This document shows, one piece after another, positions 43,282 to 52,132 of a stretch of 57,163 nucleotides of DNA. The stretch is from Candidatus Edwardsbacteria bacterium (GTDB lineage Bacteria > Edwardsbacteria > AC1 > EtOH8). The stretch spans positions 1,146-58,308 of the forward strand of contig JAVHLB010000010.1 in assembly GCA_031082425.1 (NCBI GenBank), given 5' to 3'. How positions within the stretch are numbered: the first letter of the stretch is position 1; every line of letters starts with the position of its first letter. The notes under the pieces are model-generated. The model ran no database searches, was not told where the DNA came from, and saw only the letters and a list, made by a program, of their open reading frames with translations. The translations under genes were made by a program, and so were the position numbers.

Positions 43282-44376
43282 TCAATGCTTTCCGATATGC
43301 TGGTAAAAAGCGCTTAGTTTTAGGCCCTCGGCCGGCCAGTTGTATTTGTTTTTCACGGCCTCCCTTCCGTTGGCCCCCATTTCCCTGGCCCGGTCGGGAT
43401 CTGCCAGGATATATTCGATGGCCCGGGCCAGCCCGGCGGGGTCCAGCGGATCGACGCATAACCCGCATTTGTTTCCCTCCACAATGCTCCTCCACAGGGG
43501 AAAATCGGAGGCGATCAGCGGCAGGCCGGCCGACATGTATTCGAATATCTTGTTGGGCTGGGCATCGATATGATTGGGCAGCGGGTGAAAGGTGACCACC
43601 CCGGCCGAGGAGCGGGACATGATCCTGGAGGTCTCCTCCCGGGAGCACCACCCCAGGTAATTCACCTTTTCCCATCCCCCGACCCCCTCCAGCTGCTGCC
43701 GGTATTCCGGGGGATCGAACTCTCCGGCCAGGTTCAGCCGGATGTCCCGGTTTACCAGCCCCAGGGCAGTCACCAGTTCGGTATTGCCCCGGATCTGAGA
43801 GATGCCCCCGATGTAGCATATCTCATCATTGGCAGCATAGGGGCCGTCAGCGATGCCGCTGGGGTAATTGTTGACGTTTACGACATTCTGGTTTATCCGG
43901 GCGAACCGGTAGTTGATCTGGGGGGTGGCGGTGACGATCCCGGACATTCTGGCGGCCGCCCGGTCCTCAAATGATTCGATAAGCCGGCTAAGAATTTTAC
44001 GCAGCGGTTTGGCTATCCAGTACCGGCCGTAAAGGGCCCGGGGCATATCCTCATGCACGTCGTAGATCACCCTCCGTCCCCGGTGCCTCATCAGCCAGGC
44101 GAACGGCAGGAACTCGATGTCGTGGAAGTGGTAGATGTCGGCCCCCTGGGCCATCGCCGTCCGGTAGGCGGCCAGGTTGGCGATCAGGAAACGCTTGATC
44201 CTCGGCAGGTCGACATCGGACAGACCGATGATCTCAACGCCATTGGCCTTTTGGCTCACGGCCTTCCATACTATGAAGATCACCCGGTGGCCCTGGGCCG
44301 CCAGCCAGCTGCATTCCTTTTCAAAGATCCGCACGTCGGTGGGCTTATGAACGGTGGTTATGTGGCAGATCACCAT
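43282..44376 (-). CDS. Glycosyltransferase, GT-B fold (GT4-like)
   Basis: From the chosen ATG the protein is 364 residues. The open frame extends 66 codons upstream, but that part overlaps the end of the next gene and has no protein-like character, while the ATG at 44376 overlaps the upstream stop as TGATG and begins MVICHITTVHKPTDVRIF, a typical family start. The donor region is QPNKIFEYMSAGLPLIASDF. HDIEFLPFAW and YDVHEDMPRALYGRYW are also typical. Sugar specificity is unknown. Confidence 0.85.
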   Translation of the reverse strand: MVICHITTVHKPTDVRIFEKECSWLAAQGHRVIFIVWKAVSQKANGVEIIGLSDVDLPRIKRFLIANLAAYRTAMAQGADIYHFHDIEFLPFAWLMRHRGRRVIYDVHEDMPRALYGRYWIAKPLRKILSRLIESFEDRAAARMSGIVTATPQINYRFARINQNVVNVNNYPSGIADGPYAANDEICYIGGISQIRGNTELVTALGLVNRDIRLNLAGEFDPPEYRQQLEGVGGWEKVNYLGWCSREETSRIMSRSSAGVVTFHPLPNHIDAQPNKIFEYMSAGLPLIASDFPLWRSIVEGNKCGLCVDPLDPAGLARAIEYILADPDRAREMGANGREAVKNKYNWPAEGLKLSAFYQHIGKH

Positions 44377-45437
44377 CAGCCGGCCCTTCCGGCTTCCAGC
44401 AGTTCGGCATAAATGCCGGCAAATATCCCCCGGCTGACACCAACGGTGGCTTTCCGGCCGATGATCTCCCGGTTGATATTGGCCGCGGCCACCGGATCGA
44501 TCGACAGGGCCTGATCGATCACGCCGCTCTCCCCATCGCTGACCACCTTGCCGTTGACCCCGTCGCTGATCCATTCCCGGTTGGCCGGCAGGTCCGAGAC
44601 CACCGGAAGGCAGCCGCAGGCCATGGCCTCCAGCAGGCTCACCGAGGTGGCGTCGCTCCGGGGAAGGGATATGAATATCCTGGCCCGGTTGTAATAAGCG
44701 GCGTTTTCCCTGGACCCCAAAAGCCCCACAAAATCAACCCTGTCTTGCAGATCTAAATCCTGCACCTGCTGCTTGAGATTTCCGGTCTCCGGCCCCTGCC
44801 CGGCGATCACCAGGCGCCAATCCTCTTTGGCAGTGTTCATAAATTCAGCGAAATGTTCGATCACCTTATCGATCCGATACAATTTACCATGCATGCGGTT
44901 TGAATATATGAGGTTCTCCTTTGGTGTCCCCCGGTTAGGCTCAACCCCTATCCCCAGGTTGGCGATGACTATCTTCAGCCGTTTACTCCCGGCCAGGACC
45001 TCCATGGCCTGGGCCATATGCAGCGAATCGGAGGTGCAGATATCCGCCCGGCAGATATTGTACCTTACCATCTGCCGGTAGAATAGCCCCTGTTCGGGGG
45101 TCGACAGGATATCGCTTCCCAACGCCGTCAGAACTTTGGGGACCTTATATCGTCCGAGGGCCAGGATAGCGGAGGTGGCGGTAGTGTTGGCCTGCATGAT
45201 ATGCACTATATCCGGCCGGTATTTTTTATAGACCTGGCGAATGGCACCTACCGTCTTCAGAAAGGACAAGGGATTCCTGACCGAAAAATCGGCCGTCACT
45301 GTTTCCGTCGCACAGGATCCGCCCGCTCCCCAGGGTCCGTTGGTGACAACCACCACCGTTTCGAACTGGTCCCGGACCATCCGGCAGAATCGCCACAGAT
45401 GGCAGGAGTCGGCGCCAACCAGCAGCAGGCTCTTCAT
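44376..45437 (-). CDS. Glycosyltransferase family 4
   Basis: The 353-residue protein has HLWRFCRMVRDQF near the start, PDIVHIMQANTTATSA, TALGSDILSTPEQG, and the donor-site pattern SDATSVSLLEAMACGCLPVV with the two EX7E-type glutamates partly kept. VIAGQGPETGNLKQQ begins the C-terminal Rossmann half. It overlaps the polymerase gene upstream by 4 bases (ATGA) and the next glycosyltransferase by 1 base. Confidence 0.82.
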   Translation of the reverse strand: MKSLLLVGADSCHLWRFCRMVRDQFETVVVVTNGPWGAGGSCATETVTADFSVRNPLSFLKTVGAIRQVYKKYRPDIVHIMQANTTATSAILALGRYKVPKVLTALGSDILSTPEQGLFYRQMVRYNICRADICTSDSLHMAQAMEVLAGSKRLKIVIANLGIGVEPNRGTPKENLIYSNRMHGKLYRIDKVIEHFAEFMNTAKEDWRLVIAGQGPETGNLKQQVQDLDLQDRVDFVGLLGSRENAAYYNRARIFISLPRSDATSVSLLEAMACGCLPVVSDLPANREWISDGVNGKVVSDGESGVIDQALSIDPVAAANINREIIGRKATVGVSRGIFAGIYAELLEAGRAG

Positions 45438-46648
45438 TGGCGCAACGCTCCATCAGAATGTTCCCGGATCTGATGATAGCTCAGTCCGCAGAGCGCTGCA
45501 TATAGAGCTAAGAACCTTGCATCGGTCAGCGGGTTGTTGGAAAAAGCCGCCAGCAGGATGATGACCGAGAACAAAATCAGCATTTTGGGGTATGGCAGGC
45601 TCCGGTAACGCCAACCGTGAATGACCGGGATCAGCACCTGGCCCAGGTACATGACCAGTCCAATCAGTCCGTAGCGCCAGGCCATCAGAAAATATTCGCT
45701 CTCGGAGTACAGATGGTTCTGGTAAAAGTAATCCTTGTTGGGCCCGTAGCCTATCCAGGGGGACCGCCTTATCATTTCGGCCAGGTGCTCCCATATCTCC
45801 AGGCGTTTCATCAAGGACAGGTTCCCCGCCAGGTCTGTGTTCCATAGATTGGAAATATAGCTGATATTGAACAACGCCACCGCTCCCAGCATCATCCCGC
45901 CTGAGGTCAGCACGATCGCCGCGCTTTTCAGGGAAAATCTCTGCAGCTGCCAATTGACCAGCAACATGGCCAGCAACGCCAGGGCTGCCGTCTTGGATCC
46001 GGTCAGCATCACCATCGTCACCGAGACCAGAAAAAAAAGATAAACCCACAGGTTTTTTTTGGCCGACAGGAAATAAGCCGCGAAGAATGACCAGAGGATG
46101 GCATTGTTGTTGGGATTGCCCATCACCCCCAGCAGCCTTTTAGGGGCCGAGCGTCCCAGACTGTCCAGTCCGAACCCGGCCAGCCGGGCGCTGTCGGCAT
46201 AAAATGGCATCACCCATTTATTGAAATTGAACAGGTTGAGGTAATTCAAAACATTGAAGACCAGCAGCAGCCCGAATATCGGCACAGCCAGTTTTTCCCA
46301 TCCATTTGGGGCCTGGTCCTTTAACAGCAGGCAGACGAAGACGATAATAACAGCATACTTGAAGAGTTTATAATATTCAAAATAATCCCTCAGGACAAAA
46401 AAACGGCCGTTGCCCAGCATGCAGGCCAAAATCCATACCGCAAAGAGGCTGATATAGAATAAATAGGCCGCCAATCCCTTGGAAAGCGGCAGAGGACGTT
46501 TGATGTTGAATATCAACACCAGGGTCATCAGATACACCGCCAGGTCCTCGGACCTCAGCAAAGGAACACCTCCGCCCAGGCTGATGTTTGGCAGGAGAAA
46601 CAGGCCCCCGACAAAAAAAGCCGCTATGGCGTTATAGGCCCTTTTCAT
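45434..46648 (-). CDS. O-antigen polymerase/ligase-like membrane protein
   Basis: The 404-residue protein has about ten membrane helices and a late periplasmic loop with RRSPWIGYGPNKDYFY and SESEYFLMAWRYGLIG, as in Wzy-type polymerases and WaaL ligases. It is linked to the Wzx and Wzz genes and an initiating transferase upstream, so polymerase is my first guess. The protein at 40783 would then be the ligase, or the reverse. Overlaps the next gene by 4 bases. Confidence 0.8.
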   Translation of the reverse strand: MKRAYNAIAAFFVGGLFLLPNISLGGGVPLLRSEDLAVYLMTLVLIFNIKRPLPLSKGLAAYLFYISLFAVWILACMLGNGRFFVLRDYFEYYKLFKYAVIIVFVCLLLKDQAPNGWEKLAVPIFGLLLVFNVLNYLNLFNFNKWVMPFYADSARLAGFGLDSLGRSAPKRLLGVMGNPNNNAILWSFFAAYFLSAKKNLWVYLFFLVSVTMVMLTGSKTAALALLAMLLVNWQLQRFSLKSAAIVLTSGGMMLGAVALFNISYISNLWNTDLAGNLSLMKRLEIWEHLAEMIRRSPWIGYGPNKDYFYQNHLYSESEYFLMAWRYGLIGLVMYLGQVLIPVIHGWRYRSLPYPKMLILFSVIILLAAFSNNPLTDARFLALYAALCGLSYHQIREHSDGALRQ

Positions 46649-46664
46649 GGCCGCTGAGCGGACA

Positions 46665-46901
46665 TCAGATGCCGGAAGCCCCGGCCTGGGCCAGCTTTTC
46701 CCTCAGCTGTTTCAGGGTCAGGTCCCCGGTCATCTGGAAGGCGCTCAGGTCGAGGCCCAGGATGGTTTCCAGCTCCAGCTGCAGATTGATGACATTCATC
46801 GAATCCCACCCGGGTATATCGTAAAGCTTCAGCCCGTCGGTCAGCTGTTCGTCCTTCAGCTCGGGGAAAACGTTCCTCAGGGCAGTTCTGATCTTCTCCA
46901 T
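46665..46901 (-). CDS. Acyl carrier protein
   Basis: This 78-residue acidic protein has GWDSMNVINLQLELE, where the serine of DSM is the site for phosphopantetheine. A strong AGGAGG site precedes the ATG. It is not the housekeeping ACP (no fatty-acid genes nearby) but sits between a KAS III gene and a polymerase gene, so it probably carries a dedicated acyl group for glycan modification. Confidence 0.88.
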   Translation of the reverse strand: MEKIRTALRNVFPELKDEQLTDGLKLYDIPGWDSMNVINLQLELETILGLDLSAFQMTGDLTLKQLREKLAQAGASGI

Positions 46902-46910
46902 CTTAACCTC

Positions 46911-47888
46911 CTATAATTTAATTAAGGCGGCCCCCCAGGAAAGGCCCCCGCCAAAGGCCACCAGCAGCACCAGATCCCCGGGGCCGGCCGACCCGCTGGC
47001 CACCACCTCGCTCAGGGCTATCATCACTGAAGCCCCGGCAGTATTGCCGTAATTGTAAAGATTGACATAGAATTTGGAGCGGGGGATGCCCGAATTCGCC
47101 GCTATGGCGTCGATGATGCTGATATTGGCCTGATGGGGCACCACGGCCTTCAACTGCGATCTTTCGACCCGGTATTTGGCCAATATCTCGTCGATGATCT
47201 CGCTGCCCCGGGCCACCGCAAAATCGTACACCTCCCGCCCTTTCATGGTGAAGTACCAGTCCCGGGGGTTGCTTATCTTGGGCCCCGGCAGCATGGTCCC
47301 CCCGCCGGGGACCTGGATGATATCGTGCCCCCGGCCGTCGGTCTTGATTATCGAGCCGATGATGCCGGGCGAGACGGGCTCCGCACCCAGCAGGACCGCC
47401 GCGGCCCCGTCGCCGAAGTAGGGAAAGGTGGCGAAATCGCTGGGATTGAGTATTTTCGAGTAAAGCTCGGAGGCGATGACCAGGATGTTGTCGTATTGGC
47501 CGGACCTTATCAGGCAGTCGGCGAAATGCAAAGCATATATCCCTCCGCTGCAGACGCTGTTGACATCGACCGCGAATGCCTGGTTGGCATCCAGCAGGGC
47601 CTGAACCCTGGCAGCGGTGGCGGGCTGGATCCGGTCCGGGGAGGAGGTGGCCAGAATTATCCCCTGCACTTTGCCGGGATCGAGGCCGGCCTTGGCCAAA
47701 CACTCCCGGGCGGCCAAATAGGCCAGGTCGGAGGTGCACTGCTCCGGGGCCGCGTAATGCCTGGCCTTTATTCCTGTCTTCTGCTCGATCAGGGGGATGG
47801 CGTTGGGCGGAAACTGCTTCAGGTCGGAATTTCTTACCTCCGCTCCGGGGATGTGGTGGCCGGTGGATATTATCCTGCTATGCATCAT
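46911..47888 (-). CDS. KAS III-like 3-oxoacyl-ACP synthase (FabH family)
   Basis: The 325-residue thiolase-fold enzyme has the catalytic triad of FabH: Cys in VDVNSVCSGGIYALHFA, His in VVPHQANISII, and Asn in NYGNTAGAS. The family condenses an acyl-CoA with malonyl-ACP or transfers acyl groups. Encoded 9 bases before an ACP gene and overlapping an acyltransferase gene upstream by 11 bases, it probably builds a short acyl chain on that ACP. The chain and its acceptor are not known. Confidence 0.88.
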   Translation of the reverse strand: MMHSRIISTGHHIPGAEVRNSDLKQFPPNAIPLIEQKTGIKARHYAAPEQCTSDLAYLAARECLAKAGLDPGKVQGIILATSSPDRIQPATAARVQALLDANQAFAVDVNSVCSGGIYALHFADCLIRSGQYDNILVIASELYSKILNPSDFATFPYFGDGAAAVLLGAEPVSPGIIGSIIKTDGRGHDIIQVPGGGTMLPGPKISNPRDWYFTMKGREVYDFAVARGSEIIDEILAKYRVERSQLKAVVPHQANISIIDAIAANSGIPRSKFYVNLYNYGNTAGASVMIALSEVVASGSAGPGDLVLLVAFGGGLSWGAALIKL

Positions 47889-48474
47889 CCTTCCCTTCTG
47901 CCCATTGGCTATACAGGGGCTCCAGCTCCGGGTATTTCCTCAGGAAAGCCTGGTCGGTCTTCCTGGTGTCGCCGATGACCTTGGCGGGGTTGCCTCCGAT
48001 GATGGCAAAATCCGGGAACTCCCCCCGGACGTAGCTGTGGGCGGCCACGATCGAGCCCTTCCCAATGCGGGTGTTCGGCATCAGTATCGAATGCGGCCCG
48101 ATAAAACTGTACTTTCCCACGGTGACCGGCCCGGTGATGTACCCTTTGAGCTGATGGTGCTGGCTGTATTTCTCCCCGTAAAGCCTGATGGAGATATGGC
48201 TGGAATGGGTGAATATCCCCACCCAGCCTCCTATCTGGCAGCCCTCTTTGATGGTCAGGCCGTGGGAGGCATCCAGGATGGAATAATGGAAAACGAACAC
48301 GTTGTCCTCCAGCACCAGCCCCCGCGGGGAAACGATCACCGCGGTATTGCTGACCCGGGTGTTCCGCAGCACTTTCCGGTCAGGCCCCCGCTTCATCCTC
48401 ACCATCTGGGGCTGATACAGCCGGCTGATCTCCGAGATCACCCGGGCCTTTACCCGGCCGATTATGTTACCCAT
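47878..48474 (-). CDS. Left-handed beta-helix O-acyltransferase (hexapeptide)
   Basis: The 198-residue protein has repeated hexapeptides (for example VGKYSFIGPHSILMPNTRIG) and GGNPAKVIGDTRK near the C-terminus, as in WbbJ/LacA-like acyltransferases. The gene overlaps the KAS III gene and the flippase gene. It is therefore the likely enzyme that passes the acyl group from the ACP (or an acetyl group from CoA) to a sugar. Which donor it uses is inference. Confidence 0.8.
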   Translation of the reverse strand: MGNIIGRVKARVISEISRLYQPQMVRMKRGPDRKVLRNTRVSNTAVIVSPRGLVLEDNVFVFHYSILDASHGLTIKEGCQIGGWVGIFTHSSHISIRLYGEKYSQHHQLKGYITGPVTVGKYSFIGPHSILMPNTRIGKGSIVAAHSYVRGEFPDFAIIGGNPAKVIGDTRKTDQAFLRKYPELEPLYSQWAEGKDDA

Positions 48475-49771
48475 AGGCCTCCGATCTCTTTCCGGATATT
48501 TTATAGAGCCACACCAGGGCCCCGCTTAGATAGGCCAGCTGGGTGGCCGAAAGCATGTACAGCCCGGCCTGGATGCTGTGGGCCACCACCGCTCCGTATA
48601 AAACAGACAGCACCAACAGCAGGTTGCCGAACAGCCCCAGATACAGCACCTCCTTCTGCTTGTTCACTATGATCGGGATCTGGGACAGGGGCGACACGAT
48701 AAAGTTCAGGAACAGCCAGGGGGATAATATCCGGGCGTACTCCCCGGCCGCCTGCCAACGCCCGCCGAAAACCATCGAGAACAGCGCCGGAGAAAAGATA
48801 TATATCAGGATAAACACCGGCAGGGCCGCCAGGACCAGCCCGGCGATGGTCCTCCCCACCAGTTTTTGCAGGTCCTGACCGCTGTTATAGGTTTCCGCCG
48901 CCTTCTGCAGAAAGACCTGCGACAGCGAAGCCCCCATCAGGGTAAGCGGGGCCCGCAGGATCCTGACCGTCAGGGTGTACAGCCCCAGGGTGACGCTGCC
49001 GAAATAAAAAGTGATCAGAAAATTTGTGCCGGAGAGCTGCAGCATATCCATGAAAGCGTGCAGCGAATTGATCAGGGGGAAATCTTTGTATCTCCTGGCG
49101 TTGGATTTTATTTTTTCCCAGCTGATGGCGCCGGGGATGCGGTTTTTATCCCTCCATGTCTGGTATCCCAATATCCCGGTGGCCACGCTTTGCCCCAGGA
49201 CCCCGCCTCCGATCAGTCCTCCGACCCCCCACCCCCCCAGGCCCATTCCGATATTGGCCAGGGAGGATGATCCGTATTGGAGCACCCGGGAGGCCGAGAG
49301 CCTTTTGTACTGTTTGTTGCGGTTCGACCAGTAATTGAATATCTGATAGGCCCCGGTCAGCATTATGGAACAGGGGACCAGATACAGCCAGGGAGCCAGC
49401 TTCAGGTCCCCCAGAGCCAGGGCGATCCTGTTTTTGGCCAACACCACGGCCAGCAGGGAAAGCCCGCTTACGGCGATGGTGATCAGGCCCGACAGGGCCA
49501 TGATGTTGAGGGCGTCATCATCCCCGGCCGGAAGCATGATGGCCATCTCGTAACGGCCGGTGGCGATAATGCTGAACAGGGAGACCACGGACATGTACAG
49601 GGCAAACATCCCGAATTCCGACGGCGAATAGATCCTGGTCAGTATCGGAGAGATGCCCAGCTGGATGGCTTGGGCGATTATGGTCCCGGTCATCAGGGTG
49701 GCTACGTTGACGGCGAACTTTCCCCGGGCGTAGTTTTTGATATTGATATTATCGCTGAAAAAATAACCCAT
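48467..49771 (-). CDS. Wzx-type polysaccharide flippase (MOP superfamily)
   Basis: The 434-residue protein has about 12 membrane helices and the N-terminal pattern GTIIAQAIQLGISPILTRIYSP followed by EFGMFALYMS, typical of O-antigen flippases. It is GC-rich like its neighbours and unlike the flippase at 1206. It lies between Wzz and the acyl-modification genes and should flip the completed repeat unit of this cluster. Confidence 0.88.
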   Translation of the reverse strand: MGYFFSDNINIKNYARGKFAVNVATLMTGTIIAQAIQLGISPILTRIYSPSEFGMFALYMSVVSLFSIIATGRYEMAIMLPAGDDDALNIMALSGLITIAVSGLSLLAVVLAKNRIALALGDLKLAPWLYLVPCSIMLTGAYQIFNYWSNRNKQYKRLSASRVLQYGSSSLANIGMGLGGWGVGGLIGGGVLGQSVATGILGYQTWRDKNRIPGAISWEKIKSNARRYKDFPLINSLHAFMDMLQLSGTNFLITFYFGSVTLGLYTLTVRILRAPLTLMGASLSQVFLQKAAETYNSGQDLQKLVGRTIAGLVLAALPVFILIYIFSPALFSMVFGGRWQAAGEYARILSPWLFLNFIVSPLSQIPIIVNKQKEVLYLGLFGNLLLVLSVLYGAVVAHSIQAGLYMLSATQLAYLSGALVWLYKISGKRSEAYG

Positions 49772-49792
49772 TCCGTTATCAAAACCTCAGGT

Positions 49793-50665
49793 TCAGCAAG
49801 ATCGGTCCCTGACCGCCCCTTTGATGAATACCGCCAGCAGTCCCAGCATCAGACCCAGAGCCAGAGACATCAATATGTTGGAAAGGACTTTCGGCCTTAT
49901 GGGGTCCGTCCCGGCCACCGGCTTTTCAATGATCCGGTAACCGGTGATGTTTGCCAGGCTGTTGCGAAGATTATTGATCTTCACCTTGAGATCGTTGATC
50001 GAGGTCTCCAGCTCGGCCGGGTTGAAGTTGGGGTTCTGCCGGAAACTGCCGGATCTCTGCAGGCCGTCCCTGATCAGCAGGGCCTTCTGCAGATTCTCTT
50101 CGGTGTCCCTGATGCTTTGGTCCAGGGACTTCCGTTCTTCCTCGATCTTCAGTTTGATGAACTGGTTGTCATTTAAATAGGCGACGGCCCCCAGCAAGGC
50201 CTTCTCAGCCGGCTGCCCCGGCTGGCTGGTCTGCACTATCAACCTGAAGATATTCTCCGATCCCCTTATCTCCTCGCACCTTATCCCCTCGATGATCGCA
50301 GCTTCGCCTAGGGGGAACGTCAGCCCCGGCGGGCCCGATTTGATGCGGCCCCATAGCTGGTTTATCATGGCCTTGGTCTCGGGGATGTTGACCAGAGAGA
50401 CCGTGGTGGGCTTCGATTTAAGGGGGCTGGTCCCGCCCACATTCACCAGGACGAACAGGGTTCCTTTGGATTCGGAGGAGATGGCCGTCAGTTTGCCGCT
50501 TTCCGGGACGGCCGCCAAAACTTCGGCCTGGTATATTTTGGGGGAGGCTAATGAGACCAGCAGCCCCGCCAGGGCGGCCAGGATCATGGCCGATCCGATG
50601 ATCATCCAGCCCCGGAATACCTGTTGCCACAGGTCCTTTAGCTCCCGGTCGTTCGGGTTTTCCAT
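49793..50665 (-). CDS. Wzz-like chain-length determinant (PCP family)
   Basis: This protein of about 290 residues has two membrane helices (near residues 20-42 and 250-275) around a periplasmic coiled-coil domain, and LASPKIYQAEVLAAVP after the first helix, as in polysaccharide co-polymerases. A proline-rich PIRPKVLSNILMSLALGL precedes the second helix. I moved the start from 50698 to the ATG at 50665, which has GGAGG 5 bases upstream and does not run into the upstream gene. It sets glycan length. No tyrosine kinase domain is fused. Confidence 0.82.
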   Translation of the reverse strand: MENPNDRELKDLWQQVFRGWMIIGSAMILAALAGLLVSLASPKIYQAEVLAAVPESGKLTAISSESKGTLFVLVNVGGTSPLKSKPTTVSLVNIPETKAMINQLWGRIKSGPPGLTFPLGEAAIIEGIRCEEIRGSENIFRLIVQTSQPGQPAEKALLGAVAYLNDNQFIKLKIEEERKSLDQSIRDTEENLQKALLIRDGLQRSGSFRQNPNFNPAELETSINDLKVKINNLRNSLANITGYRIIEKPVAGTDPIRPKVLSNILMSLALGLMLGLLAVFIKGAVRDRSC

Positions 50666-50687
50666 GGCGCCCTCCGTTATAGGTTTA

Positions 50688-52103
50688 TCAATAGGCATTC
50701 CGGGGGAAGATCACCTGCAGCACGGTCCGGATCAGTATCTTGATGTCCAGGAACAGCGACCAGTTCTCGATGTAGTAGATGTCGCACTTGGTGCGCTCCA
50801 CGATCGAGGTATCCCCCCTCCAGCCGTTGACCTGGGCCCAGCCGGTGACGCCGGATTTCATCTTGTGCCGGGAGGCATAGCGCGGGATCTGGGCCTTGAA
50901 TTTCTCCACGAAGAACGGCCGTTCCGGCCGAGGCCCCACCAGGCTCATATCCCCCATGATGACATTGAAGATCTGGGGCAGCTCGTCCAGGCTGTATTTG
51001 CGCAGAAAGGCGCCCAGCCGGGTCCGGCGGTCGTCGTTGGGCTTGGCCCACACCGGCCCGGTCCGGTCCTCGGCCCCCAGCCGCATGGAGCGGAATTTCA
51101 GCATGTTAAAAGTCTCCCCGTCATATCCCACCCGCTCCTGGGCGTAGAATACCGGCCCCGGGGAGGTAAGCTTGATCAGCCCGGCCAGCAGCAGGTACAG
51201 CGGCGAAAGGACCACCAATCCCAGGGTGGCAGCGGCCAGATCGAAGATCCTCTTATTGATCAGGTCCCATTCCGTCAGCGGGATCTCCCGCAGGCCGATC
51301 ACCGGTATGTTGCCCAGCTGGGAGATGCTGGTGTCCCGGCCGATCATATCCATCAGGTCGGGCACGAATTTTACCTCCACCGGCCGGTGTTCCGCGGAGT
51401 TGACTATCTCGTTGAGGTCGGACTGCATGTCATGCGGCAGGACGATGAACAGGGCATCCAGCCGGTATTCGTCTATCAGCCGGGATATTTCGCTGTATTT
51501 TTTGACCGCCAGTTTCTTGACCGAGGTCTCGCCCAAGGCCGGTTCGTCGGCTCCGTTGGCCGAGATCAGGCATTCTATCCCGTAGCCGTACTCGGGATTG
51601 AATTTCAGCTGTTCGATGATCTTAAGGGCGATGTCCCCGCTGCCGATGATGGCGGTCCTTTTCAGCCCGACGCCATGTTTGGCCACGATCCGCCTGAAAA
51701 TGCTTACCGCCATGATCCGCTGGGCCGAGAGCAGGAAGAAGGACAACACCGTCGCCATGGCCAGCACCAGCCGGGACCAGACCACCTCCCGGTAGAAAAA
51801 GGAAAAGGCCATGATGGCCACGATCCCCACAAAAGTGCCCTTGGCCACCCGGTAGATCTCCTCGTCGGGGGCGAACCGGCTGCGGTTCTCATAAAGCCCC
51901 AGCAGCCAGAAGATGCTGACCCATAAAAAGGCCACCACCAGGGATCCGACGAAATACGGCCGGAAAGGCGGACGGCCCAGAGGAATGGGAAACAGATGGG
52001 AATCGAACCGCACCCAGAAGGAAAGGATGAAGGCCAGTGCGATGACCAATACATCGGCGGTCATGATCATCCCGGAATATGTCAGTTGCCATCTGCGGTT
52101 CAT
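50688..52103 (-). CDS. WbaP-like polyprenyl-phosphate sugar phosphotransferase
   Basis: The protein of about 471 residues has four or five N-terminal membrane helices, a Rossmann-like domain (RTAIIGSGDIALKIIEQL), then the bacterial sugar transferase domain with FNMLKFRSM and the catalytic pair in SLDEL, followed by PRPERPFFVEKF. It starts a glycan by moving a hexose-1-phosphate to undecaprenyl phosphate. The frame can begin at TTG (52109), but the ATG at 52103 is preferred. It is the second initiating enzyme in the window. Confidence 0.9.
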   Translation of the reverse strand: MNRRWQLTYSGMIMTADVLVIALAFILSFWVRFDSHLFPIPLGRPPFRPYFVGSLVVAFLWVSIFWLLGLYENRSRFAPDEEIYRVAKGTFVGIVAIMAFSFFYREVVWSRLVLAMATVLSFFLLSAQRIMAVSIFRRIVAKHGVGLKRTAIIGSGDIALKIIEQLKFNPEYGYGIECLISANGADEPALGETSVKKLAVKKYSEISRLIDEYRLDALFIVLPHDMQSDLNEIVNSAEHRPVEVKFVPDLMDMIGRDTSISQLGNIPVIGLREIPLTEWDLINKRIFDLAAATLGLVVLSPLYLLLAGLIKLTSPGPVFYAQERVGYDGETFNMLKFRSMRLGAEDRTGPVWAKPNDDRRTRLGAFLRKYSLDELPQIFNVIMGDMSLVGPRPERPFFVEKFKAQIPRYASRHKMKSGVTGWAQVNGWRGDTSIVERTKCDIYYIENWSLFLDIKILIRTVLQVIFPRNAY

Positions 52104-52132
52104 GTTCAATTACCCCGTTGATCTGTTGTTGC

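Noticed and set aside
44377..44574. 66-codon N-terminal extension of the glycosyltransferase at 43282
   Set aside because: Composition is Arg/Gly/Gln-rich antisense-like and it lies inside the next gene. The internal ATG with TGATG overlap is the normal start.
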